The position numbers were made by a program, and so were the translations under genes. A stretch of 20,041 nucleotides of DNA from an uncultured Clostridia bacterium (GTDB lineage Bacteria; Bacillota; Clostridia; TANB77; CAG-508). The notes beneath the pieces are model-generated. The model saw nothing but the letters and a program-made list of their open reading frames with translations. It searched no databases and was not told the DNA's origin. The DNA lies in NCBI GenBank assembly GCA_944390505.1, contig CALXQF010000007.1, forward strand, positions 1-20,041. The letters are read 5' to 3'. This document shows positions 1 through 8,155 of the stretch, piece after piece (within the stretch, counting starts at the first letter, position 1; the number at the start of each line of letters is the position of its first letter).

Positions 1-1043
1 TCCTTCGAATCTTTTCCAACAGAATTCAGATATTCAGTAATCCTGGTTTTTGATACTTTCATAATAAAATCTTTGCCTGCTAATGCAGAAACAAGCATAA
101 TTAATGTAGATTCTGGCAAATGGAAATTGGTAATTAAACAATCTAAGCATTTAAACTTGTAACCTGGATAAATAAAAATGCTGGTGTCGCCTTCCGTTTC
201 TTTTACATATCCATTTTCATCTGCAATAGACTCTAATACTCTACAAGAAGTTGTTCCTACTGCAATAACGCGGTGTCCTTCTTTTTTTGCTTTATTAATT
301 TTTTCTGCATCTTCTTGTTTAATATAAAAATGTTCAGAATGCATATCATGTTCTTCTACATTTTCTACTTTAACAGGTCTAAATGTTCCGATTCCTACAT
401 GTAAGGTAACATTTGCAATTTCTACTCCTTTTTCTTGTACTTTTTTAAGTAAATTTTCTGTAAAGTGGAGTCCTGCTGTTGGAGCAGCTGCTGAACCTTC
501 ATATTTTGCATATACAGTTTGATAACGGTCCTTTTCTTTTAATCTTTCATGGATATATGGTGGAAGTGGCATTAATCCTATTTCGTCTAAAATTTCATTA
601 AAAATGCCTTGATAAAAAAATTGCACTTTTCTATTGCCACCTTCTAGTTTTTCTAGAATTTCTGCTTCTAATAAAATTTCCGGTTGATGACTACTTTCAA
701 ATAAATTTTTTCCAAAAACAACTTTTGCACCAGGCATTAATTTTTTACCTGGTCTTACCATTACTTCCCATATGTCTCCTTCTATTCTTTTTAATAATAG
801 AAATTCTACATTTGCTCCTGTTTCTTTCTTTTTTCCATATAAACGTGCAGGTATTACTTTGGTATTATTTCTTACTAAGCAATCGCCAGGTTGTAGATAG
901 TCTAAAATATCTCTAAAAATCTTATGTTCTATTGTCTGCGCTTTTTTATCTAATACCATTAATCTAGATTCATCTCTATTTTTTATTGGTACTTGTGCTA
1001 TTAATTCTTTTGGTAAATCATAATTAAAATCTGAAACTTTCAT
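1..1043 (-). CDS. queA: S-adenosylmethionine:tRNA ribosyltransferase-isomerase QueA (3' end outside window)
   Basis: QueA transfers the ribosyl part of S-adenosylmethionine to 7-aminomethyl-7-deazaguanine in tRNA, giving epoxyqueuosine, the penultimate queuosine intermediate; it is cytosolic. The translation starts MKVSDFNYDLPKELIAQ and contains the family hallmarks EGSAAAPTAGLHF, VGTTSCRVLES and NFHLPESTLIMLVSALAG, all in one frame. The ATG at 1043 has an AAGGA ribosome binding site about 8 bases upstream. The frame is open through codon 347 at the window edge, with no stop. The family is usually about 340 residues and ends in a YRFFSFGDAM motif; here that motif is absent after about residue 328 and an unrelated tail (KVSKTRITEYLNSVGKDSK) follows. 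Function is secure from the first 325 residues; the nature of the C-terminus is open. Confidence 0.93.
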   Translation of the reverse strand, partial: MKVSDFNYDLPKELIAQVPIKNRDESRLMVLDKKAQTIEHKIFRDILDYLQPGDCLVRNNTKVIPARLYGKKKETGANVEFLLLKRIEGDIWEVMVRPGKKLMPGAKVVFGKNLFESSHQPEILLEAEILEKLEGGNRKVQFFYQGIFNEILDEIGLMPLPPYIHERLKEKDRYQTVYAKYEGSAAAPTAGLHFTENLLKKVQEKGVEIANVTLHVGIGTFRPVKVENVEEHDMHSEHFYIKQEDAEKINKAKKEGHRVIAVGTTSCRVLESIADENGYVKETEGDTSIFIYPGYKFKCLDCLITNFHLPESTLIMLVSALAGKDFIMKVSKTRITEYLNSVGKDSK

Positions 1044-1092
1044 TTTGTATCCTTCTTTGCTTTATTTATATTTATTTTCATTTAACTAAATT

Positions 1093-1273
1093 GTTCAAAC
1101 TAAATATATTGCAAAAGTGTAGATCTCGTAAGCAATCAAACGAAGTGGCTTTGCCACGTAGTGCGAATTGGAGCAATTTTCATACTAGCACGTGCAGAAA
1201 ATCGTAGATTTTCTTGCACAATTGAAAATTGCTTTCGCCAAGTTCAAACATTGCAATATATTTAGTTTGAACT
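1093..1273. repeat. 181-bp inverted-repeat element with nested hairpins (MITE-like or structured RNA)
   Basis: Two perfect 22-bp inverted arms, 1093-1114 and 1251-1272 (starting GTTCAAACTAAATATATTGC on the left), bound a segment with further inverted repeats: GTGGC-TTT-GCCAC at 1145-1157; GCAATTTTCA at 1173-1182 pairing with TGAAAATTGC at 1223-1232; inside that, GAAAATC at 1197-1203 pairing with GATTTTC at 1207-1213, extended by GTGCA/TGCAC. The right end also carries AGTTCAAAC (1241-1249) opposed to GTTTGAACT (1265-1273). No coding frame is apparent. It lies between the peptidase gene and queA. The direct repeat CATTTA at 1079-1084 and 1275-1280 does not abut the arms, so a target-site duplication is not convincing. 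A non-autonomous mobile element, a terminator/processing structure or a small RNA are all possible. Confidence 0.7.
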
Positions 1274-1310
1274 GCATTTATTATAAGACCATTATTTAAT
1301 ATTCATAGAC

Positions 1311-2669
1311 TTACGCAACCTGCTCCTTATTATATGAAAACAACCTTCCAACCCTACCAAATAAACTTCTAATTACTTCAATAATATTCTCTGGCTCATG
1401 AAAAGCATCTATCTGTGTGCTATAAGTAAAGTTACTTTCATGAACTGGTCGATAAGAGTATATTTCTGCTGGTAATCCTATTTTTTCTTCCCCATAGCTA
1501 ATATTTTGGTTCATATAATCTTCATACCATTCTCTTAGCCCTTCTAGTCTGTCTTCTGCATATCCATATCTAGCATAATTATGAAGGGCTGGTACTTCAT
1601 ATCCCAATTCTCCTGCATTACGCTCTAATGTGTGTAAAAACTCATGAATAAATACTTCTTCTGGAAATGTATTAAATAAATAATGATATTGGTAAGCATA
1701 GTTATTTTCATCATCTGGCATACGAATGTTGGAAAATCCTATTCCAAAATAATCCATACCACCTAACCCAATCCAATCATTTACTAATACATCATTCCCT
1801 TTTTGTTTATCTGCCATACGAAATGCCACATAGATATGGTCATACTCTTTTTGTTCTATATAAGGATTAATTTGATCATATACATCTATATCAGATACAT
1901 AATATCCATTATTTTCATCATAAGAAAGAGTATCAATTGGTTCATCAATAATATATGTTTCATACTCTACTGTCATTTTTCCATGACTAATTTCTTCAAT
2001 CGATGTTTGAAATCTTCCTAAATTAGTCTGCACATCTCTAATATCATTTTCAGTCATTTGCAAGCTGACATGTTCTGTTCTTCCATTAATGTTTACATCT
2101 ACATCTATGTTAGGGAAAATAAAGCAAACCATATTCCAATTAGTATCATTACTTGCAGTTCCTACCTCCATTTTAAAATCAGAAAACCAAGCTGTTCCCT
2201 TTGACATTTCTTGATAACCACCTAATCGAAATCCAATTCCTACCTCTGTTCTATTTTTTGAATTAAACAACAACGTAATTTCTTGCCAATCAGAAGTGCC
2301 TGAAATAGTCACTGACCTTTCTGTTGTACCATCAATGCAAATATGTGCTCCTCCAGTTCTTACATTATCTTGATTTTCTACATTTTCTACTTTTACTTTG
2401 CAAGTTATTTTGTAGGGAGTATTGGGAGTAACTGTTACTTTTTCGGAAAACATGGCATCATTATAATCTTGATTTTCAATTTTATAACTATCCGCTTCAG
2501 CATATTTAATTTCACTGTCCCTTGAAAAAATCGTTTTGTCTCTTTCTCTTACACTTTTGGTAAAATCATTGTAATTATATCTTTGGTAAACTGTTACAGT
2601 TATTGCAATTGCTGCTACAATGATAACAATACCAAATATGTTTTTGATTATTTTTCCTAGATTAGACAT
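1311..2669 (-). CDS. Membrane-anchored protein with putative HEFLH zinc metallopeptidase motif
   Basis: The family is not recognised by name. The 452-residue product has a short basic N-terminus and one hydrophobic segment at about residues 9-29 (IFGIVIIVAAIAITVTV), which suggests a signal anchor with the rest outside the membrane. Residues about 75-170 are beta-rich and resemble a jelly-roll carbohydrate-binding module, with TPYKITCKVKVEN early and AWFSDFKMEVG at the end. A C-terminal domain from about 180 contains HEFLHTLE at 342-349, a typical HExxH zinc-peptidase helix, downstream of a GLGGMDYFGIGFSNIR stretch. The third zinc ligand cannot be assigned with certainty; E357 or H363 are candidates. 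The ATG has an AAAGGA site about 9 bases upstream. It is probably transcribed alone. Extracellular peptidase activity is an inference from HExxH and the anchor; the substrate is unknown. Confidence 0.75.
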   Translation of the reverse strand: MSNLGKIIKNIFGIVIIVAAIAITVTVYQRYNYNDFTKSVRERDKTIFSRDSEIKYAEADSYKIENQDYNDAMFSEKVTVTPNTPYKITCKVKVENVENQDNVRTGGAHICIDGTTERSVTISGTSDWQEITLLFNSKNRTEVGIGFRLGGYQEMSKGTAWFSDFKMEVGTASNDTNWNMVCFIFPNIDVDVNINGRTEHVSLQMTENDIRDVQTNLGRFQTSIEEISHGKMTVEYETYIIDEPIDTLSYDENNGYYVSDIDVYDQINPYIEQKEYDHIYVAFRMADKQKGNDVLVNDWIGLGGMDYFGIGFSNIRMPDDENNYAYQYHYLFNTFPEEVFIHEFLHTLERNAGELGYEVPALHNYARYGYAEDRLEGLREWYEDYMNQNISYGEEKIGLPAEIYSYRPVHESNFTYSTQIDAFHEPENIIEVIRSLFGRVGRLFSYNKEQVA

Positions 2670-2696
2670 TTTTTATATCCTTTCTTCCGCAAGGCA

Positions 2697-2725
2697 TTTT
2701 TATTGAAAAAGAACTCAACTGTAAA
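2697..2725 (-). promoter_or_regulatory. Possible promoter of the anchored peptidase gene
   Basis: On the minus strand TTTACA (2725-2720) is followed after 17 bases by TAAAAA (2702-2697). The -35 is good and the -10 is weak. It lies 28 bases upstream of the start codon and 34 bases downstream of the palindrome at 2759-2797. Confidence 0.35.
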
Positions 2726-2758
2726 ATTATTTTAGCCCTTTGCCCCTTATTGATATAA

Positions 2759-2797
2759 ATGGTAAGTATATTTATTTTGTCATCATATACTTACCAT
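2759..2797. promoter_or_regulatory. 12-bp-arm palindrome between ileS and the peptidase gene
   Basis: ATGGTAAGTATA (2759-2770) is repeated inverted as TATACTTACCAT (2786-2797) with a 15-base loop. Neither strand has a run of T after the stem, so it is a poor intrinsic terminator even though it lies about 85 bases past the ileS stop. The position upstream of the peptidase gene and the two symmetric half-sites fit an operator for a dimeric regulator, but no regulator is identified. Confidence 0.45.
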
Positions 2798-2879
2798 ATT
2801 ATACTATTATTTAATTCTGATTGCAAATATCTTATTGATTGATATTAATCAATTTACTTCATTAGTTAACTTTTTATTT

Positions 2880-5651
2880 CTATTCACTAATAGCCTCACA
2901 GCAGTCGTGACAAATAGTTGGATGTTCTTTGTTTTCTCCTACTGTTGTAGAATATTTCCAACATCTTTCACATTTTTCACCTTGTGCTACTTCTACTTTT
3001 ACCCCAATTCTTGGTTCATCTTTTCTTGCATTTTTTTCAATTTGCAAATCTGAAACAATAAATACAGTCATTAATAATTTTTGGCTTTCCTTTAAGAATT
3101 CATATTCTTTCTCATTTGCAAATAATGTTACTTTTGCATTTAAAGAATGTCCTATGGTTTTGTTAGCTCTTGCCAATTCTAACTCTTTTGCTACTAATTC
3201 TTTTAGTTCTACAATATGTTTCCACTTTTCTGCCAATTCTGGATTATTATATTCTTCATTTACCTCTGGCCATAAGCTAAGCATTACACTTTCTACTTGT
3301 TCATTTTTGGTATGTGGCATATAGCGCCAAATTTCCTCTGTGGTATAGCAAATCATTGGTGCTAATAATTTTACCAAAGTATTTAAAATGATGTACATAG
3401 CAGTTTGTGCAGAACGTCTTTCTACAGAGTCCTTTTTAGAAGTATATAATCTATCTTTAATAATATCTAAATAAAAGTTACTCATATCTGTTACACAAAA
3501 TTGATTAATGTCGTGATATACATAGTGGAAATTAAAGTCTTCATAATTTTGTGTGCAGTCTTTTAATAATTCGTTTACTTTATATAATGCCCATTTGTCG
3601 ATTTCTAGCATGTCTTTGTAAGCTACTGGTTTTTCTGGGTCATAGTCTGATGTATTTCCTAAAATATATCTTGCTGTATTTCTCATTTTTCTATATGCTT
3701 CACTAATTTGTTTTAAAATATCTTTTGAAATACTAATGTCTGATTTGAAATCAGAAGATAATACCCATAATCTTAAAATATCTGCACCATATTGTTTAAT
3801 GATTTCTTGTGGGCTAATACCATTTCCAGCTGATTTAGACATTTTCTTTCCTTCTTCATCAATTACCCAACCATGTGTCAAAATATTTTTGTATGGTGCA
3901 ATTCCATTAGTAGCAACAGATGTTAGAATAGATGATTGGAACCATCCTCTGTATTGGTCATGTCCTTCTAAGTAAAGATCTGCTGGGTAATCAATTCCTC
4001 TTTCTACTAAAACACCTTGATGTGATGAACCAGAATCAAACCAAACATCCATAATATCTGTTTCTTTTTTGAACTCATGGCATCCACAATGCTCACAGGT
4101 TGCACCTTCTGGCATTAAATCTTTTTCATCTAAATCAAACCATGCGTTAGAACCTTTTTGTCTAAAGATTTCTTGTACCTTTTGGAAACTTTCGTCTGTA
4201 GCATATTCTTTCCCACATTCTTTACAATAGAAAATTGGAATTGGAACTCCCCATGTACGTTGTCTAGAAATACACCAATCGTTTCTATCTTTTACCATAC
4301 TGGTAATTCTTTCTTCTCCCCAGCTTGGTGTCCATTTTACTGTTTTAATTGCTTTAAGGGTTTCCTCTCTAAAGCCATCTACTGAAGCAAACCATTGGTC
4401 TGTTGCTCTAAAGATAATTGGATTTTTGCATCTCCAGCAATGTGGATAAGAATGATGGATTTTTTCTTTTTGTAATAAGTAACCATGTTCCTCTAGCCAG
4501 TCGATAATAGCTGTGCTTGATTTATCATAATACATGCCAGCAAATGGGCCTGCTCCTTCTGTTTGGTAACCTTTTCCATCTACTGTTACAATAATGTCTA
4601 ATCCATTTTTTAGTCCGCACAAATAGTCTTCTTTACCATAGCTAGGAGCAGTATGAACAGCACCAGTACCGGTATCTAATTCTACCGCAACAGTGTCATC
4701 ACTGCCAAGAACTACTTTAGAGGTTCTATCTAAAAATGGATGTTGACACAAAATTCCTTCTAGTTCTGTTCCCATTAATTTTTTTACTACTTTATATTCT
4801 GTTATTTTTGCCAAGTCCATAACTCTGTCTACTAAATCACTAGCCATAACTAGTTTTCCTTGATTTGTTTCTACAACACTGTATTCAAATTCTCCACCAA
4901 CAGTAATTCCAGTATTTCCTGGTAATGTCCAAGGAGTTGTAGTCCAAATAACAATTGAAGTATCCGTGTCTAAAACTCCTTTACCCTCTACTACAGGAAA
5001 TTTCACATAAATAGACATGGTATCACAATCTTGATATTCAATTTCCGCTTCTGCTAATGCTGTTTCGCAGTCTGTACACCAATAAACTGGTTTTAACCCT
5101 TTATAAATATATCCTTTTTTGTACATATCTGCAAAAACACCAATTTGTCTAGCTTCAAAAGCAGGTTCTAATGTAATATATGGATGTTCCCAATTTCCTA
5201 ATACTCCTAGCCTTTTGAAACCTTCTGATTGTTTGTCTACATATTGCAAAGAAAATTTGCGGCAAGTATCTCTAAATTCAGATACACTAATTTCATCTCT
5301 ATTTAATCCTAATGCTTGAATTGCCTTTTTTTCTGTTGGAAGTCCGTGTGTGTCATAACCTGGAATGTATGGAGTATAGAACCCTTGTAGGTTTTTGAAA
5401 CGTACAACAGTATCTTTTAATATTTTATTTAATGCATGCCCCATATGGATTTCTCCATTAGCATAAGGAGGTCCATCATGTAATACATATGATTTTTTTC
5501 CTTCATTCTTTTTTAACATTTTTTCATATAAGCCATTATCAAAAAGAGCTTCTTTGATTTTTGGCTCATTTTCTGGTAAATTTCCTCTCATTGGAAATTC
5601 TGTAGTTGGTAAATTTAAGGTTTTACCATAATCTTGTTTTTCTTCTGACAT
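2880..5651 (-). CDS. ileS: Isoleucyl-tRNA synthetase
   Basis: Cytosolic class I aminoacyl-tRNA synthetase that charges tRNA-Ile and edits misactivated valine. At 923 residues it has the usual length of the Bacillus-type bacterial enzyme. The HIGH motif appears as HMGH at 69-72 after PPYANGEI, and KMSKS occurs in GKKMSKSAGNG near residue 600. Central CKECGKEY and CEHCGCH pairs sit before the catalytic second half. The C-terminus carries a zinc finger with CERCW and CHDCC pairs from about residue 893. The start ATG at 5651 is supported by a GGAGG site 7 bases upstream. The gene is monocistronic in appearance and lies behind a T-box leader, so its expression should respond to uncharged tRNA-Ile. 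Nothing in the protein looks damaged. Confidence 0.98.
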   Translation of the reverse strand: MSEEKQDYGKTLNLPTTEFPMRGNLPENEPKIKEALFDNGLYEKMLKKNEGKKSYVLHDGPPYANGEIHMGHALNKILKDTVVRFKNLQGFYTPYIPGYDTHGLPTEKKAIQALGLNRDEISVSEFRDTCRKFSLQYVDKQSEGFKRLGVLGNWEHPYITLEPAFEARQIGVFADMYKKGYIYKGLKPVYWCTDCETALAEAEIEYQDCDTMSIYVKFPVVEGKGVLDTDTSIVIWTTTPWTLPGNTGITVGGEFEYSVVETNQGKLVMASDLVDRVMDLAKITEYKVVKKLMGTELEGILCQHPFLDRTSKVVLGSDDTVAVELDTGTGAVHTAPSYGKEDYLCGLKNGLDIIVTVDGKGYQTEGAGPFAGMYYDKSSTAIIDWLEEHGYLLQKEKIHHSYPHCWRCKNPIIFRATDQWFASVDGFREETLKAIKTVKWTPSWGEERITSMVKDRNDWCISRQRTWGVPIPIFYCKECGKEYATDESFQKVQEIFRQKGSNAWFDLDEKDLMPEGATCEHCGCHEFKKETDIMDVWFDSGSSHQGVLVERGIDYPADLYLEGHDQYRGWFQSSILTSVATNGIAPYKNILTHGWVIDEEGKKMSKSAGNGISPQEIIKQYGADILRLWVLSSDFKSDISISKDILKQISEAYRKMRNTARYILGNTSDYDPEKPVAYKDMLEIDKWALYKVNELLKDCTQNYEDFNFHYVYHDINQFCVTDMSNFYLDIIKDRLYTSKKDSVERRSAQTAMYIILNTLVKLLAPMICYTTEEIWRYMPHTKNEQVESVMLSLWPEVNEEYNNPELAEKWKHIVELKELVAKELELARANKTIGHSLNAKVTLFANEKEYEFLKESQKLLMTVFIVSDLQIEKNARKDEPRIGVKVEVAQGEKCERCWKYSTTVGENKEHPTICHDCCEAISE

Positions 5652-5780
5652 ATTGATTCCTCCTTATTTTTATTGTAAGCAACCATTTCGTTAGATTTCT
5701 AAATTTGAGATTTATTTTATTGTAAAAAATATTTTTTTGTATTCTATATGGTGCTTAATGTTTTACGTTATTTAACAATA

Positions 5781-5823
5781 AAGCCATTTCTTCCTAATTT
5801 GATTAGTTAGGACGAAATGGCTT
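5781..5823 (-). terminator. T-box regulated intrinsic terminator upstream of ileS
   Basis: On the minus strand AAGCCATTTCGTCCTAA (5823-5807) pairs with TTAGGAAGAAATGGCTT (5797-5781) with one mismatch across a 9-base loop, and is followed by a U-rich stretch (TTATTGTT). The 5' arm starts just after the T-box sequence, as expected for the terminator that competes with the antiterminator. Confidence 0.85.
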
Positions 5824-6155
5824 ATGTTTTCCGCGGTACCACCTATTTTAAAAGAATTATCTATTTATTTTTATGTATGCAATTCATATTATGATATATT
5901 ATTTTTGTTGTAAGCTATTGCATAGTATTTTGATATTTTCTTTTCTCTTATTTTTCTTTAACGCAGAACTACGATTTCTTTTACTCTTTTCTTTTATTGC
6001 CTTTATTATTTTAGAATGTAATTTTATGTTGAAGTCATGTTACTTTATTACATGTATTACTTCAGACACATTTCAAAGAAACAGCTAAAAGGTGATAACA
6101 ATTCTGCCAAGTGTCTATCAAACTTTCACCATTTTTTGTTTGACTCTCTGCTAGG
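5781..6155 (-). ncRNA. T-box leader controlling ileS, probable AUC (Ile) specifier
   Basis: This cis-acting RNA senses uncharged tRNA. The 14-nt T-box AGGTGGTACCGCGG is at 5844-5831 on the minus strand, immediately before the intrinsic terminator at 5823-5781. Stem I probably begins at AGAGAGTC (6149-6142), continues through GGTGAAAGTTTGATAG, and returns with GTTATCACCTTTTAGCTG, where AUC at 6096-6094 is followed by A and CC as in many T-box specifier loops. AUC is the codon read by tRNA-Ile(GAU), which agrees with ileS downstream. The T-box and terminator are directly visible; the specifier assignment is by analogy and was not folded. This leader explains most of the 631 bases without a gene between ileS and the dinD remnant. 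Confidence 0.92.
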
Positions 6156-6205
6156 CTTTTGCAAAACTGTGTTGTCCTTTATGTTTGCTTTTCACTATGT
6201 TATAT

Positions 6206-6234
6206 AGTGTAGCACGTTTTGTAGTAATTTTCAA
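6206..6234 (-). promoter_or_regulatory. Promoter of the ileS T-box transcript
   Basis: TTGAAA (6234-6229) and TACACT (6211-6206) are separated by 17 bases on the minus strand. The predicted start near 6199 leaves about 45 bases before stem I and gives a leader of about 550 nt. Confidence 0.7.
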
Positions 6235-6282
6235 GACAGAAAATGAAATTTTGTGTAAAATCCTTCGATTTTATTTATACTA

Positions 6283-6650
6283 TTATTCATCTAACATTAG
6301 TTTCGTTTTTTTATCTTTCAATCTTTTTAGTTGCTCTCTTTCGACTTGTTTTATGCTTTTTTCTGGGGTTGGTAAATCTTCTGGCATTGTTCCTCCAATA
6401 TCTTTTATTGCTTTTCTCACAGTCGTTCCAACGACATAATGAGTTTGATTAGCTTTTTCTTTTGTTTTTATGTTTTCTCTTTTTAATTTAGCCTCTGTTT
6501 GTGTAATACGAAATAAATTAGCTGCTAATTCTTCACTGCCCATAGTAAAACTTCACCTAGTTCCCTTGCATTCCAATATTCCGTTCCATTTTTTCTAATC
6601 TTTTTTATTGCTTCAAAACTTTTGTATTCCTCCGCTTGTAAATTACTCAT
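6283..6650 (-). pseudogene. dinD: dinD remnant: both ends kept, middle deleted, frame lost
   Basis: DinD is a roughly 280-residue DNA-damage-inducible protein; the E. coli member acts on RecA filaments. Reading from ATG at 6650 (GGAG site 8 bases upstream) the frame gives MSNLQAEEYKSFEAIKKIRK then NGTEYWNARELGEVLL, a clear DinD N-terminus, and stops at TAG 6527-6525. A second frame, from 6543 to 6283, gives the conserved DinD C-terminus beginning GSEELAANLFRITQTEAKL and including GGTMPEDLPTPEKSIKQ. In intact DinD about 150 residues separate these parts. The junction lies at about 6543-6546, so one internal deletion that also shifts frame explains the structure. The C-terminal 86-codon frame could still be translated from its own ATG, but no good ribosome binding site precedes it. 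Confidence 0.88.
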
Positions 6651-6801
6651 TACTATCATCTCCATTTCTTGTAATATTGTATCAAACTTTTGTTTGTATT
6701 TCAAGTGATTTTGAAAATTTCTATAAAAAATGCTTTTTAATTTTTTATTTAACTAAAAATATACTATTCATAGATAATTTATAGATTTTTCTCATTTTTC
6801 C

Positions 6802-6830
6802 TTTACAAAAAAATCTTCTTCATATAAAAT
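6802..6830 (+). promoter_or_regulatory. Promoter of the tsaE-tsaB-rimI-lon operon
   Basis: TTTACA (6802-6807), a 17-base spacer and TAAAAT (6825-6830) lie 63 bases upstream of the tsaE start. The 243 bases between dinD remnant and tsaE otherwise show only A+T-rich sequence. Confidence 0.7.
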
Positions 6831-6893
6831 ATGTTTAGATTTTTACGTTTTAAATTTGATGGAAACTATTTTATGGTATAAGGAAGAAAAATA

Positions 6894-7361
6894 ATGACAG
6901 AATTCATTTCAAAAAGTGAACAAGATACTATTGAATTTGCTAGTAAAATAGCAAGTAAATTACAGGCAAAAGATATTGTGGTTTTATCTGGTGAACTCGG
7001 TTGTGGAAAAACAAAATTTGTACAAGGAATTTTAAAATATTTTGGATTAGAAAATGAAATCTCTAGTCCTACTTTTACAATTGTCAATGAATATGATACC
7101 CCTACTTTTCCTATTTATCATTTTGATGTTTATCGTTTATCTGATATTGATGAATTTTATGCTATGGGCGGAGAAGAATATTTTGAAAAAGGTTTATGCC
7201 TTATTGAATGGGGAGAAATAATTCAAGATGCTTTGCCTGACTCCTATATTAAAATTACTTTTCAAAAAGATAATGGGAATGAAAATATTAGAAAATTAAA
7301 AATTGAAACTTTTGGAGAGAAATATAAAAATGAAAATTTTAGCAATGGACACATCTTCTAA
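6894..7361 (+). CDS. tsaE: tRNA t6A biosynthesis ATPase TsaE
   Basis: TsaE is the small P-loop ATPase that works with TsaB and TsaD in making N6-threonylcarbamoyladenosine (t6A37) in ANN-decoding tRNAs. The 155-residue product shows the Walker A motif GELGCGKT at 33-40, the family block SSPTFTIVNEY at 58-68, HFDVYRL at 76-82 and the Walker B-like LIEWGE at 103-108; length is normal. An AAGGAAG ribosome binding site precedes the ATG. The 3' end overlaps the next gene, tsaB, by 32 bases, which points to translational coupling. It is the first gene after a promoter at 6802-6830. Confidence 0.96.
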   Translation: MTEFISKSEQDTIEFASKIASKLQAKDIVVLSGELGCGKTKFVQGILKYFGLENEISSPTFTIVNEYDTPTFPIYHFDVYRLSDIDEFYAMGGEEYFEKGLCLIEWGEIIQDALPDSYIKITFQKDNGNENIRKLKIETFGEKYKNENFSNGHIF

Positions 7362-8130
7362 AAATGCATCTGTAGCCATTTTAGAAGATGAAAAGACTTT
7401 AATTGAACTAAATAATGCAGAAGAAAAAACGCACTCACAAAAACTAATGCCTATGATAAACGAAGCTTTTCAGAAAACCAATCTATCATTAGATGATATA
7501 CAACTTTTGTCTTGCTCATTAGGTCCTGGCTCTTTTACTGGTGTAAGAATTGGTATTGCTACTTCTAAAGCCTTTGCAGATGGTAAAAATATTCCATGTG
7601 TTGGTGTTACTTCTTTAGAAGGGTTAGCATATAACCTAAATCAAGAAGGATATATTTGCTCTTTATTAAATGCCAATCATGATAATGTATATGCAGGTTT
7701 GTTTCATATTGTAAAAAAGGAAAATACTGATTATTCGCAAACATCAGGTTATTTACAATCATCAGCTCATTTACAAACAGCAGAGAGTGATTGTACTTTT
7801 TTGGATTTAAAAGACTCCAATGGTAATGTCACATCTCAATCTATTTGTAATTTTATAGAAAATAACGCAAAGGTCAAAACAGATAATTCCCCTATTTATT
7901 TTGTGGGAGATGCTAGTATGATTTATCAAAATTTATTAGAAAATTTAAATTTCAAGAATCAGAATAAAATCATTTTAGCAGCTCCTCGTTTTTGCGAAAT
8001 ATCTAGTATAAGTATTGCAAAAGCTGGGTATGCTAAATACAAAAACGGCAATTATGGAAATTCTAGCATATTAACACCTGTATATTTAAGAAAATCACAA
8101 GCGGAGCTATCACTAGAACAAAATAGATAA
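7330..8130 (+). CDS. tsaB: tRNA t6A biosynthesis scaffold protein TsaB (YeaZ)
   Basis: TsaB is an ASKHA-fold partner of TsaD in t6A synthesis and also contacts TsaE. The product starts MKILAMDTSSKNASVAI and has the signature GPGSFTGVRIG at 65-75. I chose the ATG at 7330 rather than the in-frame ATG at 7303, because homologues begin at MKILA and a GGAGAG site lies about 10 bases upstream; this gives 266 residues and a 32-base overlap with tsaE. The central segment at about 134-165 is longer than usual and low in complexity, with two similar units GYLQSSAH and HLQTAES. The last part (about 240-266) resumes the family pattern with TPVYLRKSQAE. Confidence 0.95.
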   Translation: MKILAMDTSSKNASVAILEDEKTLIELNNAEEKTHSQKLMPMINEAFQKTNLSLDDIQLLSCSLGPGSFTGVRIGIATSKAFADGKNIPCVGVTSLEGLAYNLNQEGYICSLLNANHDNVYAGLFHIVKKENTDYSQTSGYLQSSAHLQTAESDCTFLDLKDSNGNVTSQSICNFIENNAKVKTDNSPIYFVGDASMIYQNLLENLNFKNQNKIILAAPRFCEISSISIAKAGYAKYKNGNYGNSSILTPVYLRKSQAELSLEQNR

Positions 8131-8155
8131 AAATATAATAAAGGAAATAATAAAA

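Noticed and set aside
6866..7087. Open frame on the minus strand opposite tsaE
   Set aside because: tsaE is unmistakable on the other strand, with Walker motifs; the antisense frame has no family features.
7303..7329. Longer tsaB starting at ATG 7303
   Set aside because: The family starts at MKILAMDTSS; the nine extra codons overlap the ribosome binding site used for the ATG at 7330.
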